Positions 20,343-29,295 of a stretch of 64,000 nt of DNA are shown here, one piece after another. A program made the translations under genes and the position numbers. Below the pieces are notes generated by a model, which saw only the letters and a list, made by a program, of their open reading frames with translations, did not search any database and was not told the DNA's origin. Source of the stretch: Chitinophagales bacterium (GTDB lineage: Bacteria; Bacteroidota; Bacteroidia; Chitinophagales; UBA10324). The stretch spans positions 149,097 to 213,096 of the forward strand of contig JANWWJ010000022.1 of the NCBI GenBank assembly GCA_025056305.1, in the 5' to 3' direction. Each line of letters starts with the position of its first letter. The stretch's first letter is position 1.

Positions 20343-20949
20343 AAATCCAAAACTATCCCTTTCTGCTCAGCAGATTACCCTGCTTCGTTCACGCCGCATC
20401 TTTCGGGTGAAACGGCAGGTCACCGAAAAGCTTCTCGTTTGTTTGCAAGATACGCGTGATCTGTTGCTGACGGCCCTGAAGCAAACAACCTATCCGTGGC
20501 CCGAAGGCATGGACCTGAACTACGGAAAGATCTCCAAAGGGGAAAACTATCAGGGTTTTCCTTACATGATTTTGGATTTTCCACGGCTTTTCCGTCACGA
20601 TCGATGGTTTGCCTACCGCACCATGATCTGGTGGGGACATCATGTAGCTTTTACCTTTTTGCTGAAAGGACCGGAAGCCGAACGCGCCTTGCGGCAGCTT
20701 CAGCGCCTGCCGCCAGCACAGTGGTTGCTTACTGATTACGTTTGCATCAGTGAAGATCCGTGGCAGCATCATTTCAAGCCCGGCTATGTTCAGCGCCTAC
20801 GCGAGCTGAATTCACGAGACCTCAGCCGGCGGGTAGCTCCGCTGCCCTATCTGAAACTGATGCGCCGCCGTTCCCTTAACCACCTGGAACGACTGCCTGA
20901 CGACGCTGTCGCAACCTGGCAACATTATATGCAGCGTCTATTGTTATAA
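20332..20949 (+). CDS. Conserved hypothetical protein
   Basis: I do not recognise a named family. The 205-aa protein is soluble, rich in Arg, Leu and aromatic residues, with a conserved-looking block NYGKISKGENYQGFPYMILD followed by RTMIWWGHHVAF. Proteins with this block occur as uncharacterised Bacteroidota proteins, as far as I recall. The only upstream start in frame is TTG at 20332, which lies inside the start of the divergent LptF/G gene; internal initiation is possible, but no ATG occurs before the conserved block. It converges with the SRPBCC gene, overlapping by six bases. Confidence 0.7.
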   Translation: MRRTNPKLSLSAQQITLLRSRRIFRVKRQVTEKLLVCLQDTRDLLLTALKQTTYPWPEGMDLNYGKISKGENYQGFPYMILDFPRLFRHDRWFAYRTMIWWGHHVAFTFLLKGPEAERALRQLQRLPPAQWLLTDYVCISEDPWQHHFKPGYVQRLRELNSRDLSRRVAPLPYLKLMRRRSLNHLERLPDDAVATWQHYMQRLLL

Positions 20950-21330
20950 AACGCCTAACCGTTTTTTTAACTGATGAACCTGCTGGTCCCATAACATTTC
21001 GGCATCGTGTTGTTCAGATGGATTTGCAAAATCTGTAATGATCAATACCGTGTCGTTGGTAATGTCGGTAATATCGATGCGAAATTCAAAATACTCATCC
21101 GGCGGCGCATTGGACCATTGAAATCGGATGAAGTGCTCCTCCTCTTGTGCAATTACCCGCGCCGATTGCTTTTCACTTTCCCAAGTGAAGAAAAACTCTT
21201 TGCCCCGCTGATCGACTTCGTTGGCAAACCACTCAGCCAAACCAGAAGGCGTGCTCAACATCTCCCACAGAATAGCAGGGGAAGACTTGATTACATACTC
21301 TCGGGTGAATTTTCGGTTGCCGCTGGACAT
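20944..21330 (-). CDS. START/SRPBCC-like domain protein
   Basis: The 128 residues match the START-like (SRPBCC, Bet v1-type) proteins common in Bacteroidota: an opening strand REYVIKSSPAILWEMLSTPSGLAEWF, a central beta sheet and a C-terminal amphipathic helix with QQVHQLKKRLGVL. The fold binds small hydrophobic ligands or acts in stress roles in AHSA1 relatives, but the ligand here is unknown. It stands alone upstream of the sigma-factor gene on the other strand. Confidence 0.8.
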   Translation of the reverse strand: MSSGNRKFTREYVIKSSPAILWEMLSTPSGLAEWFANEVDQRGKEFFFTWESEKQSARVIAQEEEHFIRFQWSNAPPDEYFEFRIDITDITNDTVLIITDFANPSEQHDAEMLWDQQVHQLKKRLGVL

Positions 21331-21441
21331 TGTAAAGAATCAGGCGTGACAGTAAATGTACTCAGGGCTGTAAATAAAACAAGTTTCTGGCCGATCGCCT
21401 AATGCATTTTCATACCCTGCTGGCCGCTTCTGGCAGAAAAT

Positions 21442-21471
21442 TTTGCTTCGAAGCACAACTTTTTATATTTG
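21442..21471 (+). promoter_or_regulatory. Bacteroidota-type promoter (TTTG-N18-TATATTTG) of sigA
   Basis: TTTG at 21442-21445 and TATATTTG at 21464-21471 are separated by 18 bases, close to the known -33/-7 arrangement recognised by the Bacteroidota primary sigma factor. The predicted start of transcription is near 21476, leaving a leader of about 37 nt before ATG 21513. This would be autoregulation of the primary sigma gene. Confidence 0.65.
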
Positions 21472-21512
21472 CTTGTCCAACTTAAAACACCCCTAACCCA
21501 CTTAACCCCTCC

Positions 21513-22388
21513 ATGCCTATGCGTCAGTTAAAGATTACCAAATCCATTACCAATCGCGAGTCACAGTCCCTTGAAAAGTACTTACAGGAAATCGGAAAGG
21601 TTGATCTGCTCACGCCAGAAGAAGAAGTAGAACTGGCAAAAAAGATCAAGCAAGGTGACCAACAGGCGTTGGAAAAACTGACCAAAGCCAATTTGCGCTT
21701 TGTGGTCTCGGTGGCCAAGCAATATCAAAACCAGGGCTTGTCACTCAGCGATCTCATCAATGAGGGAAATTTGGGTTTAATCAAGGCCGCCCAGCGCTTC
21801 GATGAAACACGCGGCTTCAAGTTTATCTCCTATGCCGTATGGTGGATTCGCCAGTCCATTCTTCAGGCATTGGCCGAGCAGAGCCGAATTGTTCGCTTGC
21901 CGTTAAACAAGGTTGGGTCGCTCAACAAAATCAACAAAGCCTTTTCTGCCTTGGAACAGGAATTTGAACGCGAGCCCTCTCCCGATGAGCTGGCCGCAGT
22001 ACTGGACATTCCGACGGAAGAAGTAGAAACCACCTTAGGCATTGCAGCACGTCACGTAAGCGTAGATGCTCCTTTTGCCGAAGGGGAAGACAATTCGTTG
22101 TTGGATGTTTTAGAAAACCCCAACAGCCAGCCCACCGACCAGCACGTCGTTTACAACGATTCGCTGCGGCGGGAAATTGAGCGTTCCCTGAACACGCTGA
22201 CCGAACGCCAACGCGATGTCATAAAACTTTACTTCGGAATCGGCGTGGAACATCCCATGTCGTTGGAAGATATCGGCGAACGCTTTGCCCTAACCCGAGA
22301 ACGCGTGCGCCAAATAAAAGATAAAGCCATTAACAAGCTGCGCACGGCCTCCCGAAGTCGCCTTTTGCGCAGCTATTTGGGACAATAA
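21513..22388 (+). CDS. rpoD: RNA polymerase primary sigma factor (RpoD/SigA)
   Basis: This directs housekeeping transcription. The 291-aa protein begins with the Bacteroidota SigA signature [11 protein letters not shown] and continues with region 1.2 ([20 protein letters not shown]), region 2 with the -10/-7 reading helix ([14 protein letters not shown]), region 3, and region 4 with the helix-turn-helix [20 protein letters not shown]. It lacks the long region 1.1 and non-conserved insertion of E. coli RpoD, as usual in this phylum. ATG 21519 is an equally possible start two codons in. A matching promoter lies upstream. Confidence 0.95.
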   Translation: MPMRQLKITKSITNRESQSLEKYLQEIGKVDLLTPEEEVELAKKIKQGDQQALEKLTKANLRFVVSVAKQYQNQGLSLSDLINEGNLGLIKAAQRFDETRGFKFISYAVWWIRQSILQALAEQSRIVRLPLNKVGSLNKINKAFSALEQEFEREPSPDELAAVLDIPTEEVETTLGIAARHVSVDAPFAEGEDNSLLDVLENPNSQPTDQHVVYNDSLRREIERSLNTLTERQRDVIKLYFGIGVEHPMSLEDIGERFALTRERVRQIKDKAINKLRTASRSRLLRSYLGQ

Positions 22389-22400
22389 CGGAGTTTGTCG

Positions 22401-23408
22401 TTACCTCAACTGCTGTTGGGGCCAGTAAAGGCCGTGGGTGCCGTGCACGGCATACCAACTGAACCAAAAAGAAAAATAGCCAGGCAGCGGATCTTTTTGC
22501 TGACTTAAGGTAGCGCGAGGCATGTAATCAGTTACGTACACGGTCAAGGGCCCGCGGGACGTATTCACTTCCGCTCGGCCTTGTTCCACAAGTGTCTTCC
22601 AATGAAATGCCACAGTGAGGGTATCGAGAGCAACCACATACATCATGTCTTTGTTGGAAAACAAAGGGAACATCCGCGAAACCGGGAAAAACAGTTCTTC
22701 GGTGCGATCGTATGCAGCATAAGGATTTTGCATATAATTCCGGTCGTATCCTGTCTGGAAACTTAAGACCTGAGCCTGCGGATGATGCCGCAGCACTTCT
22801 TCAAAAGCAACGATCATGCTGTTGACCAAAGCAAGTCGCTTGCCAACGTAATCCCCAACCACACATACTCCGCTAGCCTGCAGCCACAACGATTCTGTTT
22901 CTTCGTCAAACATCAGTAAGTTGGATTCATACAAAAGGCCGCTCACACCAAACAACAGCGTGTCGGATCCGAGCACTCTGCTAAATGTGATGGCTGAACC
23001 ACACAACGGACAAAAGGTGACAGCTACCGGAACACCGCCAACGACGTCGTTGACGATCTCGTGCCAATTCAGAATCCGTAACGGATAAAAGCGTGTGACT
23101 TCGTTGATCTGTACCAAAATGCCAAAATCCATAGGCTGCAATACATCAGCCGCTTGCGCCACGCTGATAAATTCAGGATAGTCAATAGCCGGAATATCGT
23201 TTTTGCGTGGGCCGCCCGGCAGAATTTGAGCGGTATCGATCAGAGCCTGTTGCCAATTGGTATGCAGTTCTTTGTCGGAAAAGCGCTTTAAAATGTTTTC
23301 CTCCTCAGTAGCGGCATCTTCGGATTTTTTCCCCGAGCACCCGCCAAGCATACCCGCCAAAACCCACAGGCCGATGAACCGGCACATCATAGGCGCAGTC
23401 CAGCTCAT
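22401..23408 (-). CDS. DUF3179 lipoprotein
   Basis: The N-terminus ends in Leu-Gly-Gly-Cys (Cys24), a canonical lipobox, so the protein is lipid-anchored. The body matches DUF3179, with the typical VTFCPLCGSAITFSR block carrying a CxxC pair, and later VAFHW and YWFSWYAVHGTHGLY-like segments. The family has no established function; the CxxC pair suggests metal or redox chemistry, which is inference. The start overlaps the upstream TPR gene's stop as ATGA, so it is the third gene of a pdhA-TPR-DUF3179 run. A second ATG pair at codons 7-8 is possible. Confidence 0.85.
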   Translation of the reverse strand: MSWTAPMMCRFIGLWVLAGMLGGCSGKKSEDAATEEENILKRFSDKELHTNWQQALIDTAQILPGGPRKNDIPAIDYPEFISVAQAADVLQPMDFGILVQINEVTRFYPLRILNWHEIVNDVVGGVPVAVTFCPLCGSAITFSRVLGSDTLLFGVSGLLYESNLLMFDEETESLWLQASGVCVVGDYVGKRLALVNSMIVAFEEVLRHHPQAQVLSFQTGYDRNYMQNPYAAYDRTEELFFPVSRMFPLFSNKDMMYVVALDTLTVAFHWKTLVEQGRAEVNTSRGPLTVYVTDYMPRATLSQQKDPLPGYFSFWFSWYAVHGTHGLYWPQQQLR

Positions 23409-24115
23409 GAATTATGTTCGGCATTTTCGAGCCGACCGATGTACTTGTCCATTTCCCGCCCTTCGGTGGTGTTGGGAAACTTATTCTTGATTTCCTGATA
23501 GATCAACAAAGCTTCCTCATGCCGGTTCAGGCGCTCTAACAAAAGGCCCGCCCGCTTGAGATAAACAGGCGTGACCACATCGTTTTCCTTATGGTAGGCG
23601 GCTTTTTTGTAAAATGAGATAGCTTGTTCAAACTGGCCGAGCTCCGAATAAGCATCGCCCAGGGCACCGTATGCCATGGCCGTAACGATCTTATCGCGAC
23701 CCTTGAATTTCTTCAAGTGCTCGATTGCGAATTCAAAAGAATCAAGGCGCAAATAACAGATGCCTGCGTAGTAATGGGCCAGGTTGGCGGCGTCCGTCCA
23801 GCGATAATCGCTGATGATCTGCAAGAAGCCGGGGTAGTTGCCGTCACCGTACAAAGCGCGACGCAACGAGTCTTGCCCAAACCATTGCTGCGCCATGAAC
23901 ATTTGGTTGTTGGCTTCGTCGTTGCGCGGCGCCAGATAAAATCGGCTAAAGGCCACATAGAGCACCACCAGCCCTACAATTCCCCCCACGATATAGGTAA
24001 GAATTTTCCGGTTCGCATTCACCCACGATTCAAAGTCCGACAGCCGCTCTTCCAAACTGGGTGCGGGAGGAGCTGCTGGCGCACCACCGGCCGTGCTGCT
24101 TTTCTGTTCACTCAT
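23405..24115 (-). CDS. Membrane-anchored tetratricopeptide-repeat protein
   Basis: The 236 residues start with an Ala/Pro-rich cytoplasmic stretch, then one TM helix (ILTYIVGGIVGLVVLYVAF, about 38-57), then four or so TPR-like helix pairs such as MAYGALGDAYSELGQFEQAISFYKKA. The layout resembles YfgM, a membrane-tethered TPR protein near the Sec translocon, but homology at that level is inferred. It lies 54 nt downstream of pdhA and overlaps the DUF3179 gene by four bases. Confidence 0.82.
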   Translation of the reverse strand: MSEQKSSTAGGAPAAPPAPSLEERLSDFESWVNANRKILTYIVGGIVGLVVLYVAFSRFYLAPRNDEANNQMFMAQQWFGQDSLRRALYGDGNYPGFLQIISDYRWTDAANLAHYYAGICYLRLDSFEFAIEHLKKFKGRDKIVTAMAYGALGDAYSELGQFEQAISFYKKAAYHKENDVVTPVYLKRAGLLLERLNRHEEALLIYQEIKNKFPNTTEGREMDKYIGRLENAEHNS

Positions 24116-24169
24116 AGCTGGTCTGCCTCAGATTTTTTAGTAGAAATTTTTTAATGTGATTTTGGCTGC

Positions 24170-25234
24170 TCACCACTCTTCACGAAGAAACGGATAATCC
24201 GCTTGAACGTAATTGTCCTTGTATAATTCTTCCGGGTCGGGGAAAGGTGATGCTTCTGCAAAAGCTACGGCTTCATCAATTTCTTCCATTATTTGCTGGT
24301 TAATGGCTTCCACTTCTGCCAGATTAACCAGCTTGCGGTTCAGCATATACGCCAAAAGCGTTTCAATCGGGTCCCTGGCTTTGTGTGCTTCCAGCTCGTC
24401 CTTGGTCCGATACTTGGCCGGATCGCTCATGCTATGCCCTTTGTACCGATACGTTTTTATTTCTAAAAAATAGGGGCCTTTGCCCTCACGGCAATGCGCT
24501 GCTGCTTCGGCTATGGCCCGATGCACCTCTTCACAGCTATGCCCATCCACAGCGCGTGCCGGCATGTCATAAGCACATCCAAGCCGGTATATGTCAGTAA
24601 CGTTACTGGACCGCTGTACAGAAGTGCCCATCGCATATAAGTTGTTTTCACAAATAAAAACCACAGGCAGTTTCCACATCATGGCCATGTTAAACGTTTC
24701 ATGGAGGGCCCCCTGCCGGGCAGCACCATCACCGAAATAACAAGCACAAACGTTGTCGGTACCCCTGTATTTTTCCGCAAATGCAATACCTGCCCCTAAA
24801 GGTATCTGGGCGCCTACAATGCCATGGCCTCCAAAAAAATTTTTCTCTTTAGAGAAAAAATGCATAGAACCGCCCTTGCCTTTAGAACAGCCGTCCACCT
24901 TGCCAAACAGTTCGGCCATGCATTCACGCGCTGACATACCCCGTGCCAGGGCCAACCCATGGTCGCGATAGGCCGTGATGACGGGGTCAGAGGGCCGAAG
25001 TGCCGTTACCGAACCCGCCGCTACTGCTTCTTGGCCGATATATAAGTGACAAAAGCCCCGGATTTTTTGCTGACTGTACAACATGCCGGCCCGTTCTTCA
25101 AAACGCCGGATGCGCAGCATCGTTTCATACCAAAACAAGTAGGTAGCTTTATCAAATTCCGGTGTTGGCCGGGCTGCTAGGGCGACCTCCTGTCCGTTAT
25201 TATCTGGGGCTTTCTTTACTTTTGAACGTGCCAC
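24170..25234 (-). CDS. pdhA: Pyruvate dehydrogenase E1 component, alpha subunit
   Basis: E1-alpha binds thiamine diphosphate and decarboxylates pyruvate with the beta subunit in the PDH complex. The ThDP motif is seen as YFGDGAARQGALHETFNMA through ENNLYAMGT, and the phosphorylation-loop-like YRYKGHSMSDPAKYR is present. At 354 aa it is the usual size for a separate alpha subunit. The start is GTG at 25234. No E1-beta, E2 or E3 gene is adjacent, so the complex is encoded in pieces. The 5' end overlaps possible starts of divergent recF. Confidence 0.93.
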   Translation of the reverse strand: MARSKVKKAPDNNGQEVALAARPTPEFDKATYLFWYETMLRIRRFEERAGMLYSQQKIRGFCHLYIGQEAVAAGSVTALRPSDPVITAYRDHGLALARGMSARECMAELFGKVDGCSKGKGGSMHFFSKEKNFFGGHGIVGAQIPLGAGIAFAEKYRGTDNVCACYFGDGAARQGALHETFNMAMMWKLPVVFICENNLYAMGTSVQRSSNVTDIYRLGCAYDMPARAVDGHSCEEVHRAIAEAAAHCREGKGPYFLEIKTYRYKGHSMSDPAKYRTKDELEAHKARDPIETLLAYMLNRKLVNLAEVEAINQQIMEEIDEAVAFAEASPFPDPEELYKDNYVQADYPFLREEW

Positions 25235-26361
25235 AGCTGCCTGCTTCTGGGGCGAAGTTAAACGAAATCAGCCAAGAGATTCTGAGGGGACCTACCCTTT
25301 GCTCGCTAAGGCTATATTCTTTTCGCTGTTTCAAAAATGCTTCTTTTGATTTTGTGCCGGGCCTCAATTTGATCTACGGCCCGAACGCCACAGGAAAAAC
25401 CAGTATTCTGGAAGCAATTCATTTTTTGTGCATCGGCAAAAGTTTTCTGTCCGGCTCCGATCGCCAGGTTGTGCTCCATCATGCGCCGAGCATGAGGCTC
25501 CAGGGTTTCTTTCAACCGCAGGCCGAGGTAGGGCTTACCTGGAGCTCCGATGAGGGCAAACGCATATACGTCAACGGGGTTTTGCAACCGCGCTTGACCG
25601 ACCACGTGGGTCGATTCACGGTCGTGGTCGCCTCACCTTCAGACCATCTGCTGGTGGATGAGTCGGGTCATGACCGACGCCGCTTCATGGATCTGACGTT
25701 GGCTCAAACTTCCCCCGGCTATTTAGAGGCATTGTTGCAGTATAACCGGCTATTGCAGCAGCGCAACGCTTTGTTACGCCAATTGGAACCAACAAAACCC
25801 GATCTGCTTTTGCTTCAAACCGTCGATGAGCAATTAAACCAACCGGCTCATGTGTTGTGGGAACATCGCTCGCGGCTGGCCGAAAAGCTGGCTGAAGGGG
25901 TAATCGAATTTTTTCATGAATTGAGTGGAGGAAAAGAGCTTGTTACCGTGCAGTATCAAACCTGTGCAGCAAAACAACCGTTAAGCCAGGTGCTGGCCGG
26001 GCGCCGGCACTACGACCTGCAACTGAAGCACACCACCGCAGGCATGCACCGCGATGATCTACAGTTTCTGCTTAATGGACAACCCATCCGACATTACGGC
26101 TCTCAGGGGCAAAAAAAATCGTTCACCCTTGCCTTGCGGCTGGCACAACATGCCTTCCTGACGCAAAACAACCGTCAAGCACCTTTGCTGCTCGTGGATG
26201 ATTATGCCGACCGTCTAGACAGCAGCCGTCGTCACGCTTTTCTGCGCTTGCTTAAACAGGGCAATTTTCCTCAAGTGTTACTAACCCACACCGACCCGCA
26301 CGATTGCATCGTCGCTGAAACGATCGACAACCTCATTGAACTGCCTTCACCTTCTGGCTAA
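25228..26361 (+). CDS. recF: DNA replication/repair protein RecF
   Basis: RecF is an SMC-like ATPase that helps load RecA at single-strand gaps. Visible are LRLYSFRCFKNASFDF, Walker A GPNATGKTS, signature SQGQKKSF and Walker B LLLVDDYADRLD. The length is normal for the family (about 350-370 aa). The start is uncertain: the frame opens at GTG 25162 inside divergent pdhA, with further candidates at TTG 25222 and GTG 25228, and the conserved first strand only begins near 25306. I chose 25228 as a compromise. It ends six bases before the stop of the convergent lysyl-oxidase-like gene. Confidence 0.92.
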   Translation: MPQLPASGAKLNEISQEILRGPTLCSLRLYSFRCFKNASFDFVPGLNLIYGPNATGKTSILEAIHFLCIGKSFLSGSDRQVVLHHAPSMRLQGFFQPQAEVGLTWSSDEGKRIYVNGVLQPRLTDHVGRFTVVVASPSDHLLVDESGHDRRRFMDLTLAQTSPGYLEALLQYNRLLQQRNALLRQLEPTKPDLLLLQTVDEQLNQPAHVLWEHRSRLAEKLAEGVIEFFHELSGGKELVTVQYQTCAAKQPLSQVLAGRRHYDLQLKHTTAGMHRDDLQFLLNGQPIRHYGSQGQKKSFTLALRLAQHAFLTQNNRQAPLLLVDDYADRLDSSRRHAFLRLLKQGNFPQVLLTHTDPHDCIVAETIDNLIELPSPSG

Positions 26362-26366
26362 GGGTT

Positions 26367-28217
26367 TTAGGGCCATCGCATTACTTTACACACATGCCTG
26401 GTGCCAGCAACCGTTGCCTGCAGCAAGTACATTCCCTCCGCTATAGAAGCACCATGCAAGGTCCAACGATTTACGCCGGCAGGCAAGAAGCCCTCGGCAA
26501 TCAGCTGTTTTTCGGCTCCGGCAAGATCACATAAAGCAAGCCGTGCCGGTAATGCCTGCGGTACGTACACTTCAACGGTGGCCAACTCAGTAAAAGGATT
26601 GGGGCTGATGTGAAGTCGTATCTCCTGCGGACGAAATACGGGTTCTGCCTGCGTAGCCACATCAACAACGATGTAATCCGCTTTTATGGCCGTGTCGGTA
26701 CAACCGGTGCTGCCTTGGGTGATCAGCTTTACAGTATAAACCCCCGGTGCAGTGTACACGTGCGTCGGGAATTGACTGGTTGACGTAGCACCATCACCAA
26801 AGTCCCAAAGCCATGAATGAGCTACCGGCACTGTGCTGTCCATAAAGGCCACCTGCAAAGGAGCTAAGCCATAAGTCACATCAGCACGAAAGGAGGCGGT
26901 ACAGCAATTCTTGCCTTGTTTTTTCAATTTGATTTCAACGGCAACGGCATTATCATCGTAATCGCTTTCTAAGATGGATTTTGTGGGATTGGTCACCGAT
27001 ACGATGTAGTAGGTGCCGTTGCACAGACTGTCGAAATAAATTTCCTGTCCTTCAATATATTGATGGTATGCATCATATTTCCCGACATAAATACCCTGGT
27101 CGTAATCACAGCCGGTATGCAGACCCAGGCCGAAGTTGGGTAGGTTGTTTTTATCGCGCACTATTCCGTTTTTATCCACGCAATACTGATTGCTCGACGA
27201 ACAATTCCCCAAGTTTACCAGACAAAAACTCACTTTTTCGCTTTGGGCCACTATAGGCCAGGTGGCTGGATTGGAATCCGGCCCCCGGATGCGAATGGAA
27301 TTATGCGTCCAGTCGTCCACATGAATGTGGCCATGGGTGGGGTGATAGGTCATGGTACCAGCAGGCAGACTATAGCTGGTCATGGCTGCATCGCTTTTGT
27401 GGTAAATGACCTGAATTACCTTTTCCTTAGGCCACTTTCCGTCGGGACAGGGAGCAGCACAATCGGCCGGTATTGAATCACAATAGCACTCCCCTGTGCC
27501 GTGTACTTCCAGGGGACCATAACCAATGTTTGGCGTTGCCACCCCCAAACGGATAAAACCGACTTTTTCCGTCCAATTTTGGGAGATGTAATTGGCCGAA
27601 TTGATCATATTAGGTAATAAGTCACATTCGTTGGTACCGTCAGGGCATTGGCAGGCAGCAGCGTTGCCCACTTTGCAATCCCCTTCCGTGTGGGTTGGAG
27701 GCGGGTCGTTGTCGAAAGTGAGGGATACCCAAAGCAGTTTTCCTGTGTCCTGTGGCATTTCATCGATTACAACCAGGTACCAAATTCCGTTAGGATTCTG
27801 TCCGTTGTTAAGCAGGTTGAGGGATTCATTCGGATAAAAGGTTCCATAAAAAGGCGCGACGCCGTCGGCCAATTCCCCATCCGTTGCATTTTCGGCTACA
27901 CAGGTTTCATAGTAGTTGTTTTGCGATCCACCGTAATTATTGGCAATGTTGATCACCGTGTTGTCCGGGCTTTGCAGTAGGACATCAAGGTCGCCCACGT
28001 ATGAATGTTCGATGTGAAAACAAACTTTAACCAGTCCGAAGCTTGTTGAGTCAATAACAGGTGGCAAGCCACTGACTTCTATTGGAAAGAAATTCTGGAT
28101 GTTGACCTCTTTAATGGAACCACCAATGGAGTTTGTGAACGTTTGAGCTGAAGCCAAAAACAAGCTTCCCCCTGTGCTGAAAAACCAACATAGCAGTTTT
28201 TTAATTGCAGAAGACAT
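26367..28217 (-). CDS. T9SS-secreted lysyl-oxidase-like protein with P-domain and PKD domain
   Basis: This is a predicted extracellular copper amine oxidase of the lysyl oxidase (LOX) family. Order: signal peptide (1-24), proprotein-convertase P-domain-like beta sandwich (about 28-170, with HSYVGDLDVLLQSP and NGIWYLVV), a Cys-rich linker, LOX domain (about 205-432), PKD domain (about 445-520, WLWDFGDG) and a T9SS sorting domain (from about 530, ISPNPF). Compared by eye with human LOX, the copper ligands appear as His295, His297 and His299; the residues that form the lysine tyrosylquinone cofactor appear as Lys328 (in EKVSFCL) and Tyr384 (in KYDAYH). The ESDYDDN block near the end also matches. 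The physiological substrate is unknown; cross-linking of surface protein is an inference. Confidence 0.85.
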   Translation of the reverse strand: MSSAIKKLLCWFFSTGGSLFLASAQTFTNSIGGSIKEVNIQNFFPIEVSGLPPVIDSTSFGLVKVCFHIEHSYVGDLDVLLQSPDNTVINIANNYGGSQNNYYETCVAENATDGELADGVAPFYGTFYPNESLNLLNNGQNPNGIWYLVVIDEMPQDTGKLLWVSLTFDNDPPPTHTEGDCKVGNAAACQCPDGTNECDLLPNMINSANYISQNWTEKVGFIRLGVATPNIGYGPLEVHGTGECYCDSIPADCAAPCPDGKWPKEKVIQVIYHKSDAAMTSYSLPAGTMTYHPTHGHIHVDDWTHNSIRIRGPDSNPATWPIVAQSEKVSFCLVNLGNCSSSNQYCVDKNGIVRDKNNLPNFGLGLHTGCDYDQGIYVGKYDAYHQYIEGQEIYFDSLCNGTYYIVSVTNPTKSILESDYDDNAVAVEIKLKKQGKNCCTASFRADVTYGLAPLQVAFMDSTVPVAHSWLWDFGDGATSTSQFPTHVYTAPGVYTVKLITQGSTGCTDTAIKADYIVVDVATQAEPVFRPQEIRLHISPNPFTELATVEVYVPQALPARLALCDLAGAEKQLIAEGFLPAGVNRWTLHGASIAEGMYLLQATVAGTRHVCKVMRWP

Positions 28218-28284
28218 TGGGGGGACTAAAGCTAAAGGTACCGACTTTTCTTACTTTTCCTGACAACCATTTCAAAAACAAGAT

Positions 28285-29202
28285 ATGCCGTTTGCTTTAG
28301 CAGTCCATGGCGGGGCAGGTGTATTACCCCGCTCTGAGATGACCGATGAGCTCAGGCGCCAGTACGAGCAGGGATTGCTCCTTGCCCTTCAGCAGGGGTT
28401 TTCCGCCTTGACGCAAGGAGCCGACGCCGTCAGTGCTGTGGTTTTGGCCGTAAGTATTTTGGAGGACTATCCCCTCTTCAATGCCGGACGGGGTTCGGTT
28501 TTCAATCACCAGGGACAACATGAAATGGATGCTTCGGTCATGGACGGCCGCACGTTGGCAGCCGGAGCGGTGTGCGCCGTGTCGCGGATAAGAAATCCGG
28601 TACAATTGGCGCACCTGGTGTTGCAGCGATCGCAACACGTGATGCTGTGCGGAGCCGGAGCCGAACAATTCGCCGTAGAGCAGGGCATGAAACTGGTAAC
28701 TCCCGATTATTTTTTTACCGAACGACGCTACGAACAATTTTTACAGGCCCGACGTCGGCAGGCCATGCAGTTGGATGATGGCGCCACGATTCCTTTGGGC
28801 ACCGTAGGCGCCGTAGCCTGCGATCCACACGGCAACGTGGCGGCTGCTACCTCTACAGGTGGACTTAACAATAAGCGTTACGGCCGGGTCGGCGACAGCC
28901 CGATTATCGGCGCAGGTACATATGCAGACAATCGCACGTGTGCGGTTTCATGCACCGGTCATGGCGAATTCTTCATACGCCACGTCGCCGCCTTTGACGT
29001 ACACTGCCTGATGGCCTATAAAGGCATGTCGGTGAATGCTGCGGCCCACTGCGTAATTATGGAAAAACTAAAACCTGCAGGAGGAGAAGGCGGACTGATT
29101 GCTGTTGACCCTAACGGCACCATAGCCATGATTTTCAATGGGCAGGGCATGTATCGGGCTGCCCAGGTGGCCGGAGGTGATCCGCTCGTTGCTATATACT
29201 AA
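28285..29202 (+). CDS. Isoaspartyl peptidase / L-asparaginase (Ntn hydrolase, T2 family)
   Basis: It removes isoaspartyl residues from dipeptides and can hydrolyse asparagine. The precursor self-cleaves before a catalytic threonine, here Thr173 in PLGTVGAVACDPHGN. The N-terminal half (ALAVHGGAGV, NAGRGSVFN, MDASVMDG) and the STGGLNNKRYGRVGDSPIIG block with its substrate-binding Arg and Asp residues match the plant-type asparaginase family. Length (305 aa) is normal. There is no signal peptide, so it should be cytoplasmic. It stands alone, divergent from the lysyl-oxidase-like gene. Confidence 0.93.
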   Translation: MPFALAVHGGAGVLPRSEMTDELRRQYEQGLLLALQQGFSALTQGADAVSAVVLAVSILEDYPLFNAGRGSVFNHQGQHEMDASVMDGRTLAAGAVCAVSRIRNPVQLAHLVLQRSQHVMLCGAGAEQFAVEQGMKLVTPDYFFTERRYEQFLQARRRQAMQLDDGATIPLGTVGAVACDPHGNVAAATSTGGLNNKRYGRVGDSPIIGAGTYADNRTCAVSCTGHGEFFIRHVAAFDVHCLMAYKGMSVNAAAHCVIMEKLKPAGGEGGLIAVDPNGTIAMIFNGQGMYRAAQVAGGDPLVAIY

Positions 29203-29295
29203 CGCATGAGAAACGTAGAACTTACAGCTTCTTTGCACGGGCAGGAAAACATATTAAATTGAAAATTTTTTATAATAATATTCGTTAATGCTTTT

